Below, piece after piece: positions 35,477-43,081 of a stretch of 64,000 bases of DNA. The number at the start of each line of letters is the position of its first letter. Position 1 is the first letter of the stretch. The notes under the pieces were generated by a model. That model ran no database searches, was not told where the DNA came from, and saw nothing but the letters and a program-made list of their open reading frames with translations. The position numbers and the translations under genes are program-made. The stretch is from positions 92,570 to 156,569 of the forward strand of contig NZ_JACJTB010000008.1 of NCBI RefSeq assembly GCF_014698475.1, given 5' to 3'. Source of the stretch: Nostoc spongiaeforme FACHB-130 (GTDB taxonomy: Bacteria > Cyanobacteriota > Cyanobacteriia > Cyanobacteriales > Nostocaceae).

Positions 35477-35656
35477 ATGCCGCCCCCAGCCAAAAACTTT
35501 TTAACGCCAGAACAAGTTAGCTCCTTACAGGAAGCTCTAAAAGAGAGCGAGCAACCCCACGTCAGAGAAAGAATTCTAATTATTCTGCTCCAGAACGATG
35601 GGAAACCACAACATGAAATTGCTAAATTTTTAGGCTTCGTAATTCATAATTCGTAA
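35477..35656 (+). pseudogene. IS630-family transposase N-terminal remnant
   Basis: From ATG 35477 it reads MPPPAKNFLTPEQVSSLQEA, then RERILIILLQNDGKPQHEIA and KFLG, the usual beginning of IS630-type transposases in these cyanobacteria. It then runs into unrelated AATTCATAATTCG repeat sequence and stops after 59 codons. The winged-helix and DDE parts are absent and no inverted repeats or target duplication are seen. Confidence 0.7.
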
Positions 35657-35704
35657 TTAAGAAAGTTAGATGGTTGGTATCAATCCAAAATCCAAAATCC
35701 AAAA

Positions 35705-36088
35705 TTATTTGACTGAACTCCAGTTAAGAATCTTACAGATGTTATCAACTAAATCTAGGGGGAGACAAGGCTTAGTAATTACCCCTGCTACCCCTAAGTC
35801 CATAAATTGCTTTTGTTCGCTACTTTGAGCTTTAGCAGTGAGCATAATAGTAGGGATTTTGCAAGTTGCAACACTTGCTTGTAGCTTTTTCAAAGTTGTC
35901 GGCCCATCCATGTAAGGCATCATTACATCTAGCAAAATAGCATCAGGTTGCTCAGATTCTGCAATCTCTATTCCTTCGTTACCTGAAGATGCTGTTAAGA
36001 TATCCCAACCAGCAACCGATTCTAACGAAATTTGCACAATTTCCCGCACGCTATCTTCATCATCAATTACTAAGATTCGCTTTGTCAT
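35705..36088 (-). CDS. Single-domain response regulator
   Basis: 127 residues forming a lone receiver: IDDED acid pocket, phospho-acceptor Asp54 in LLDVMMP, Thr in MLTAK and Lys in ITKPC. There is no output domain, so it should act by protein contact, CheY-like. It is divergent from the KaiC/KaiB/kinase group across a 540-bp gap and is a plausible target of the kinase at 39315, which has no receiver of its own. That link is inference. Confidence 0.88.
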   Translation of the reverse strand: MTKRILVIDDEDSVREIVQISLESVAGWDILTASSGNEGIEIAESEQPDAILLDVMMPYMDGPTTLKKLQASVATCKIPTIMLTAKAQSSEQKQFMDLGVAGVITKPCLPLDLVDNICKILNWSSVK

Positions 36089-36630
36089 ATTGATTCATCC
36101 TTCTTGCTGTACAGATGCTTTTTGCTGTCAAACATTGAGTTATTGATTAGCAAACTTTTTTGCGATTGTTATTTCAAGCAATATGACTAAGGACTTTTCC
36201 TGACAAACTTATCATTTAAAACACTAACAAAGAGTTGTGAGGATATTGTGAGGAAGGAAAATATTGGATGTCTACGATTTCTCAGGTCTCAACATAAGCT
36301 AATATTCAAGATTATTTATAACTTTTTGTTTATTAGTAATATAAGTTTATTAAAGAAGATAATTTTTAACAGACAATCCATTTATTTGTGCAGTAGTGAC
36401 ATCTGAATTGATAGGATCGTCTTTGATAAAAATCTACTAAATCTTACCATGTCATATTTCAAATAAACCATTGCTATCGCTCAAAATTTTTACTTCTTCA
36501 CAAAATCCTCACAAAATTTATATAAGATTGTATACCGAAATAGAAGCGAGATGGTTTTTAGCATGTATTTTTCTGATAAATCTTAGTCCCTACTGTTGTT
36601 ATTTCTCTACATTCAGCATTTAGGTGAAAT
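36089..36630. other. Divergent promoter region, response regulator / KaiC-like
   Basis: 540 bp of AT-rich DNA with no gene. A possible + strand promoter lies near 36500-36535 (TATAAGATT preceded by TCACAA). The direct element TCACAAAATC/TCACAAAATT occurs twice in 36496-36520. Confidence 0.45.
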
Positions 36631-38343
36631 ATGAATCAACCTAAAATCGATACACAACAAAAACCCACTGTGCTTGCCAAATGCCCAACAGGAATTCAAG
36701 GCTTAGATGAGATTACCTATGGAGGATTGCCACAAGGAAGACCAGTACTGCTGTGTGGTAAAGCTGGTTGTGGCAAAACGCTGATGGCAATGGAATTTTT
36801 GGTACGTGGTGCTACCCTATTTGATGAACCAGGCGTATTTATGGCCTTTGAAGAAACGGCTGAAGAGTTAACCCAAAACGTTGCTTCTTTGGGATGGGAT
36901 GTAGCAGAACTCATCCAAGAAAAAAAACTAGTAATCGACCACGTTCACATTGAACGCAGTCAAATTCAAGAAACAGGCGAATATGATCTAGAAGCATTAT
37001 TTATTAGATTAGGCTATGAAATTGATGCGATCGCAGCTAAGAGAGTAGTGATCGACACCCTAGAAGTATTATTTGGTGGATTGGATAACGCTGCGATCGT
37101 GCGAACTGAATTACGGCGGTTATTTCTGTGGCTCAAAACCAAAGGTGTAACAGCCATCATTACTAGTGAAAGTGGCGACAATAGCCTCACACGTCATGGT
37201 TTAGAAGAATATGTTTCAGATTGTGTCATCCGCCTAGATCAGCGAGTCAGTAATGAACTTTCAACTCGGTGGTTACAAATTATTAAATATCGCGGTTCTA
37301 GGCACGGCTCAAATGAGTATCCATTTTTAATTAAAGAAGATGGTATTTCCGTTCTACCAATTACCTCTGTCGGCTTAGATTATTCAGTCACAACCGAATG
37401 GATACCTAGTGGGATCAAACGCCTAGATACAATGTTAGGAGGACAAGGTTTCTTTCGTGGTAGCAGCATCTTAATTTCTGGTACAGCAGGCACTGGTAAA
37501 AGTTCGTTGTCCGCTCATTTTGCTAATGCTACCTGTCAAAGAGGAGAAAAATGCCTTTATTTTGCCTTTGAAGAATCTCCCCATCAGATTATTCGCAACA
37601 TGCGTTCCATTGGTATTGATTTAGAGACTGCTGTTAATAAAGATTTACTGAAATTCCAAGCTTTACGCCCGACATTCTACGGTTTAGAAATGCACTTAGT
37701 AAATATGCTAAGTATAGTTAATGACTTTCAACCTGATGCAGTCATTATCGACCCCATATCTAACCTCACTTATGGGAGTACTGATGTTCAGATGAAATCC
37801 TTTATGATGCGCCTAATTGATTATCTAAAAACAAAAAATATCACAACATTATTTACAAATTTGAATGAAGGTAATAGTGCTTTTTTAGAATATACAGAGA
37901 TAGGAGTTTCTTCCTTAGCAGATACTTGGATACTCCTAAGAACTATAGAGATTAACGGTGAGCGCAACCGCTTAATTCATGTACTTAAATCTCGCGGTAT
38001 ATCACACTCTAATCAAGTACGAGAATTTATTTTAACCGATGAAGGAATAGAGTTATTAGATGTGTATTTAGGGACAGAAGGAGTACTCACAGGTACAGCA
38101 AGAATTATCCAAGAAGCAAAAGACAGGGCTGCTGCTGTAGAGCGCCAACAAAAAATTGAGCAAAAACAGCACGATATTGAACGTAAACGTTTACTAATGG
38201 AAGCACAGGTTAAGGCTATAGAATCTCAATTTGAAATTGAAAAGCAAGAGATTGAAAGATTAATTTATATCGAAGAAATACAAGAAAAAATTTTATTAGA
38301 TGAGCAAAAACAAAGATTACATTTGCGCCAAGCTGAAACATAA
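36631..38343 (+). CDS. KaiC-like double-domain ATPase
   Basis: 570 residues with two KaiC/RecA domains. CI has Walker A GKAGCGKT (43-50) and catalytic glutamates in MAFEETAEE. CII has GTAGTGKSS (284-292) and FAFEESPHQ. At the position of the two KaiC phosphorylation sites this protein has GVSSLADT (Ser427-Ser428), so both remain phosphorylatable. It ends in a long charged coiled coil (about 490-565) not found in canonical KaiC. The following two genes are KaiB-like at 15- and 13-bp spacing, giving the order C-B-B without KaiA. It is therefore a non-canonical KaiC (KaiC2/3-like) probably tied to signalling or stress rather than the core clock. Confidence 0.85.
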   Translation: MNQPKIDTQQKPTVLAKCPTGIQGLDEITYGGLPQGRPVLLCGKAGCGKTLMAMEFLVRGATLFDEPGVFMAFEETAEELTQNVASLGWDVAELIQEKKLVIDHVHIERSQIQETGEYDLEALFIRLGYEIDAIAAKRVVIDTLEVLFGGLDNAAIVRTELRRLFLWLKTKGVTAIITSESGDNSLTRHGLEEYVSDCVIRLDQRVSNELSTRWLQIIKYRGSRHGSNEYPFLIKEDGISVLPITSVGLDYSVTTEWIPSGIKRLDTMLGGQGFFRGSSILISGTAGTGKSSLSAHFANATCQRGEKCLYFAFEESPHQIIRNMRSIGIDLETAVNKDLLKFQALRPTFYGLEMHLVNMLSIVNDFQPDAVIIDPISNLTYGSTDVQMKSFMMRLIDYLKTKNITTLFTNLNEGNSAFLEYTEIGVSSLADTWILLRTIEINGERNRLIHVLKSRGISHSNQVREFILTDEGIELLDVYLGTEGVLTGTARIIQEAKDRAAAVERQQKIEQKQHDIERKRLLMEAQVKAIESQFEIEKQEIERLIYIEEIQEKILLDEQKQRLHLRQAET

Positions 38344-38358
38344 GTAGAGATTTTTAAT

Positions 38359-38685
38359 ATGGATTACTATATGAATCTCCATCCTCAATTTAGTGAAACA
38401 GAAGCAGTTTGGGAGTTACGGTTATATGTAGCTGGACAAACTCCTAAATCTTTAAAAGCATTTGCTAATCTGAAAAAAATTTGTGAAGAATACCTGGAAG
38501 GACAATATCGTATTGAAGTAATTGACCTCCTGGAAAATCCCCAATTAGCCAAGGGGGATCAAATATTAGCTATTCCCACTTTAGTGAGAAAATTACCGGA
38601 ACCTGTAAAGCAAATAATTGGAGACTTATCCAATACTGAAAAAGTATTGGTAGGACTAGATTTACGTCAAGTAAACATCAGCTAA
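38359..38685 (+). CDS. KaiB-like protein 1
   Basis: A 108-residue thioredoxin-like KaiB protein: [19 protein letters not shown], then [28 protein letters not shown] and [17 protein letters not shown], near-canonical across its length. An N-terminal extension of about 18 residues precedes the fold. It starts 15 bp after the KaiC-like stop, so the two are surely co-transcribed. In KaiBC systems KaiB binds the KaiC CI ring after a fold switch. An ATG at codon 5 is an alternative start. Confidence 0.9.
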   Translation: MDYYMNLHPQFSETEAVWELRLYVAGQTPKSLKAFANLKKICEEYLEGQYRIEVIDLLENPQLAKGDQILAIPTLVRKLPEPVKQIIGDLSNTEKVLVGLDLRQVNIS

Positions 38686-38698
38686 GGAGAAATTAGCT

Positions 38699-39058
38699 AT
38701 GAATAATTCACGACAAAATAATGATAGTTCTGATGAACTAATTATAGAATCTACAGAAGATTTTGAAAAAGCACTGGCAAATTTAGAAATGCCAAAATAT
38801 GTTTTACGTTTGTATGTAGCTGGCAATACCATCAGATCGATGCGTGCTATTCAAATGCTGAAAAAAATTTGTGAAAAATATTTAGAAGGACGCTATGAGA
38901 TGGAAATTATTGATATATACCAACAGCCTGGGATTCTAGAAAAAGATCATATATTTGCTGTACCTACTTTAATCAAAGAACTGCCACCACCCCTACAAAA
39001 GTTAATTGGCGATTTGACAAATGTTGAAAAGGTAGTTATTGCTTTAGATATTGCTTGA
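38699..39058 (+). CDS. KaiB-like protein 2
   Basis: 119 residues. After an acidic N-terminal tail (about 30 residues, rich in Asp/Glu/Ser) comes the KaiB fold: VLRLYVAGNTIRSMRAIQML, MEIIDIYQQPGI, IFAVPTLIKELPPPL and LIGDLTNVEKVVIALDI. It is diverged from the first copy, with its own AAGGAG ribosome-binding site 10 bases before the ATG. Two unlike KaiBs could compete for the KaiC-like ring or one may serve the kinase, as the SasA N-terminus does. Confidence 0.9.
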   Translation: MNNSRQNNDSSDELIIESTEDFEKALANLEMPKYVLRLYVAGNTIRSMRAIQMLKKICEKYLEGRYEMEIIDIYQQPGILEKDHIFAVPTLIKELPPPLQKLIGDLTNVEKVVIALDIA

Positions 39059-39274
39059 TATTAGGTGATAACTTAAAATTATCTGTAAATATTAGCTTCA
39101 AGCTATATTTATGGACTAAAAATACACAGGAAATTATTTTTAATGTCAAGAGACTTCTTGTATAAATAACCTAAGTTACTAGTTAGGTTAACCGGGACAA
39201 AGAGAGTTCTAATTAATTGAGTTCATCATATAATTAATTACGTAGATTGCTTCTCGCCGGAAGGGAGTATTACG

Positions 39275-39304
39275 CACTACAAATTACGAATTACGAATTA
39301 CGAA
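39275..39304. repeat. ACGAATT heptad repeat
   Basis: About four tandem 7-mers (ACGAATT, first unit ACAAATT) directly upstream of the kinase gene start, within its leader. Confidence 0.8.
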
Positions 39305-39314
39305 TTGGCTTAGG

Positions 39315-42269
39315 GTGATTGCAGTGAAAACACGCCAAGAACTTGAACTTGAAAATATATCTCTACGTAATCAAATACAAATATTAGAAGAGACTTTTAG
39401 AGCTATTAGAGTGGGTGAGGTAGATGCTTTAGTTGTATCTATCACTCAAGGAGAAAAAATCTTCACTTTGCAAGATGCTGATTATCCTTACCGTGCTTTT
39501 TTACAAGAGATGCAAGAAGGTGCTGTGACTACAGATGATCATGGCACAATTCTTTACTGTAATCACCCTTTTGCAGTCATGCTCAAAAAGCCATTGGAGA
39601 AAGTAATCGGTTCTAACATTGAGGACTATATAGCATCACAAGAAAAACAGATATTTCAAGGATTATTCCAGCAATCAAGTCAAGGATGTAGTCGAGGAGA
39701 GATTTACTTAATAGCTGACGATGAAACTCAAATACCTGTTTATCTGTCTTTTAAGCCATTGCAAATAGACGAAGTAACTGTTACTTGCATAGTAGTAACT
39801 AACTTAACCGAGCAAAAACGTAATGCAGAAATTGTGGCGGCTGAAAGACTAGCCAATTCTATTCTGGAACAAGCAGGCGAAGCAATTATTGTCTGCGATC
39901 GCAGTTGGAAAATTATTCGTGCTAATCAAGCAGCACAGCAACTGTGTGGCAAGAATCCATTATTTCAACAATTTGATACGTCATTTCCACTGCAATGTCA
40001 GCATTGTAGTTGCTATCAAAGCATAGAAGATTGTTTATGGGTTAATCAATCAGAAAATCACCAGCAAAAACAAGAAGTATTTTCACTCTTTAGTTTGATG
40101 CAAGGGCAATCTTTTAAAGGGGTAGAAGTATTATTAAACCGCGAAGATGGTGTCCAATTTAATTTACTATTGAGTGCTTCTCCTTTATTAAACTTAGAAA
40201 AGCAAATTATTGGTAGTGTAGTCACGCTGACGAATATCACAGACCGCAGACAGACAGAAGAAAAAATAGCAAAACTTGTAATTCGTGAACAAGCTGCACG
40301 AGCAGAAGCGGAAGCGAGTAAAAATAGTTTATCTAATATATTAGAGAGTATTAATGATGCTTTCATAGCTGTCGATACTAATTGGTGCTATACCTATGTT
40401 AATCAAAAAGCCGCAGAAATTTTTGGCAGAAAACCGCAAGATTTAATTGGTAAAAATATTTGGCAAGAATCTCCTGAATTACTTGGTCGTAATTCTTACA
40501 ATGATTTGTTACAAGCTTTAAGAGAGAAAAGTTTTATTCAAGTAGAAAAATTTTATCCATCGAGCAAACGCTGGTTTGAAAAGCGCATTTATCCTTATTT
40601 AGAAGGCATATCAATTTTTTTAAAAGATATAACTAAAGAAAAACAGACTGAAATTTCTTTGCAAGAAAGCGAGGAACATTTAAGGTTAGCCTTAGAAGCT
40701 TCTCAAATGGGAACGTGGGATTGGAATATTCTTACTGACAATCTCAAATGGTCAAGCCGTCAAGAAGAATTGTTTGGTATAACTCCGGGTAAATTTGCAG
40801 GTAACTACGAAGCTTTTCTTGCATGTCTTCATCCTGAAGATAGAGGAAGAGTTGACCAAAAAATAGTTGATGCTAAAGATAAAAAATCTGAATATTATGT
40901 GGAATACAGAGTCATTTGGACTGATAGTAGCATTCACTGGATTGCGGCTAAAGGAAAATGTATTTACGACGATCAAGGAACAGCAATACGAATGATTGGT
41001 ACTTGTTTAGATATTACCCAACGAAAGGAAGTGGAAGTAGTTTTGCAACAAGCAAAAGCAGAATTAGAAATTAAAGTTGCAGAACGAACTGCTGAATTAT
41101 CTCAAGCCAATACACACTTGCATAGATTAATTAATATTCTGACAGCAACTATTAATCAACAAACAAAAATTGAAGCTCAACTGCGTGAAGCAGAACGCCG
41201 TTGGCGTAGCTTATTAGAAAATGTGCAGTTGCTAGTTATAGGACTGGATAAGACGGGTAAAGTTGAATATGTAAATCCTTTCTTTCTAGGATTGAGTGGG
41301 TATACCCAGGAAGAAATTTTAGGTAAAGAGTGGATTGCCAATTTTATCCCGCAGCATCAGCAAGATAGTACGCAAAAGGTTTTTGGAGAAATAATAGAGC
41401 AAGAATTACATTCTCACTACCAGAATTCAATTATTACTAAATCTCAAGAAGAACGTGTAATTGCCTGGAACAATACGCTATTACGAGATTCACAAGGTGC
41501 AATAGTAGGTACGATGAGCATTGGTGAAGATATTACACAACGCTACGCTTTAGAAAAAATCAAGAATGAGTTTATCTCGGTTGTTAGTCACGAATTACGT
41601 ACTCCTATGACCTCTATACAAGGAGGTTTAAACTTGTTGAAAACTGGTTTAGTAAAACTGGATTCTGAACAGGGCAAACGCATCATTCAAATTGTCTCAG
41701 AAAGCTCTGAACGCCTAGTCAGGCTAGTAAATGACATTCTGGATTTAGAAAGGTTGCAATCCGGAAGAATTACTTTAAATAAACAACAAGTTAATGCTGC
41801 TAACTTGTTAACAGAAGCCACAGAATTGATGAAAATAATGGCTAATAATGCTGGGATAAATTTATCAGTTTTACCTCAATCTATAGAATTAATAGTTGAC
41901 AAAGACCGGATTATTCAGGTACTAACAAATTTGCTGAGTAATGCAATTAAATTTTCGCCGCAAGGCTCTACTGTATCAATGATGGTAGAAGAAATCAAAG
42001 TAAAAGATGGTCACAATTCACATGTATTATTTAAGGTACAAGACCAAGGTAGAGGAATTCCTGCTGACAAAATAGAGTCTATTTTTGAGCGTTTTCAGCA
42101 AGTGGATGCCTCTGATTCACGTAAGCAAGGTGGCACAGGTCTAGGTCTGGCTATTTGCCGCAATATTGTCGAGCAACATGAAGGTCAAATCTGGGTTGAA
42201 AGTACAATAGGAAAAGGTAGTATTTTTTACATTAAATTGCCTTTAAACTTAATCACTAACTCGCCTTAA
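39315..42269 (+). CDS. Soluble multi-PAS histidine kinase of the Kai-like module
   Basis: 984 residues, starting at GTG. The N-terminal helix (LENISLRNQIQILEETF) is followed by five PAS modules (about 60-170, 180-320, 340-450, 455-575 and 635-745), a coiled coil (about 580-630), HisKA with His759 in SHELRTPM and HATPase_c (about 865-980). It has no membrane helix and no receiver. The second PAS carries a Cys cluster (Cys228, 231, 233 and 240) that could bind metal or sense redox. It lies 256 bp after the second KaiB-like gene and is probably the output or input kinase of that module; a SasA-like KaiB domain is absent. A terminator follows at 42364. Confidence 0.88.
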   Translation: MIAVKTRQELELENISLRNQIQILEETFRAIRVGEVDALVVSITQGEKIFTLQDADYPYRAFLQEMQEGAVTTDDHGTILYCNHPFAVMLKKPLEKVIGSNIEDYIASQEKQIFQGLFQQSSQGCSRGEIYLIADDETQIPVYLSFKPLQIDEVTVTCIVVTNLTEQKRNAEIVAAERLANSILEQAGEAIIVCDRSWKIIRANQAAQQLCGKNPLFQQFDTSFPLQCQHCSCYQSIEDCLWVNQSENHQQKQEVFSLFSLMQGQSFKGVEVLLNREDGVQFNLLLSASPLLNLEKQIIGSVVTLTNITDRRQTEEKIAKLVIREQAARAEAEASKNSLSNILESINDAFIAVDTNWCYTYVNQKAAEIFGRKPQDLIGKNIWQESPELLGRNSYNDLLQALREKSFIQVEKFYPSSKRWFEKRIYPYLEGISIFLKDITKEKQTEISLQESEEHLRLALEASQMGTWDWNILTDNLKWSSRQEELFGITPGKFAGNYEAFLACLHPEDRGRVDQKIVDAKDKKSEYYVEYRVIWTDSSIHWIAAKGKCIYDDQGTAIRMIGTCLDITQRKEVEVVLQQAKAELEIKVAERTAELSQANTHLHRLINILTATINQQTKIEAQLREAERRWRSLLENVQLLVIGLDKTGKVEYVNPFFLGLSGYTQEEILGKEWIANFIPQHQQDSTQKVFGEIIEQELHSHYQNSIITKSQEERVIAWNNTLLRDSQGAIVGTMSIGEDITQRYALEKIKNEFISVVSHELRTPMTSIQGGLNLLKTGLVKLDSEQGKRIIQIVSESSERLVRLVNDILDLERLQSGRITLNKQQVNAANLLTEATELMKIMANNAGINLSVLPQSIELIVDKDRIIQVLTNLLSNAIKFSPQGSTVSMMVEEIKVKDGHNSHVLFKVQDQGRGIPADKIESIFERFQQVDASDSRKQGGTGLGLAICRNIVEQHEGQIWVESTIGKGSIFYIKLPLNLITNSP

Positions 42270-42363
42270 TTTAATAGCTTATCTAGCAGTGTTTGCAATT
42301 CATCTACACTTCTTAGCAAATCAGTAGATTAGCTAAGTAAGGTTAACGGTTTATCTTTCTGTT

Positions 42364-42392
42364 ACCCCTGTTTTTTTTACAGGGGTTTTTTT
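42364..42392 (+). terminator. Terminator of the Kai-like module
   Basis: An 8-bp perfect stem ACCCCTGT/ACAGGGGT with a T-loop and a TTTTTT tail, 95 bp after the kinase stop. Confidence 0.9.
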
Positions 42393-43081
42393 GAAAAAGC
42401 ACAACAATTTACGGCGTTGCATAAATGCGGGATGAACTGAGGACTTTTGTGTAAAGCAGAATCTTGATTCTTTGCGTCTTTGCGCCTTTGCGTGAGACAA
42501 AAACCATCCCACTAATCAGCAACACCCAATTTACATTCGTTTTTAATATAGCAGTAGCCAAGTTGGTTAGGACGTGGATAAATAATAAAACTAAAGCCTT
42601 TAACCCTGTCACCTGTCCCCTGCTATATTTACTAATCTACATCTTAAAAATTGATTAATTTTTTATTATTGAGTTTAATTTCCAGAGTCCCAAGATAGAA
42701 GTATAAAGTAGTATGTATAGCTTATTGACGAAAGTACTGAGTTAAAGCTAAATTTCAGGCAGTAAGAATTTATTTTTAGGTTTAAAAATTATTATTTATC
42801 AGGAAAATTATATTTTTGAAAATTATTCGCCAAAATTGTGTAATTTCTGCCAGTATCTTGAATTTGTCGGTGACACAATCATACTTACTATTAATTCGCT
42901 CAGGAATTGTTAGGAACAATACTCTACAACTAGATAATACTCCGAAAAATTGAAGCCAAAAGTCTGTCTGTAAATTTCAGACAACTCCAGGTCTTTTTAG
43001 GTTGCTTTTACTGATGGCAGCCAAAAATTTCATTTGTCAAAATTAAAAATTAACTCGTAAATCTTATCAGGGCGGAACTAA
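42393..43081. other. Intergenic region before the metalloprotease gene
   Basis: 690 bp with no supported gene. It contains a fragment of the common TTTGCGTCTTTGCG/CGCCTTTGCG repeat (about 42470-42500) and AT-rich DNA. GGGCGG at 43070-43075 is the only purine-rich stretch before the next ATG. Confidence 0.5.
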
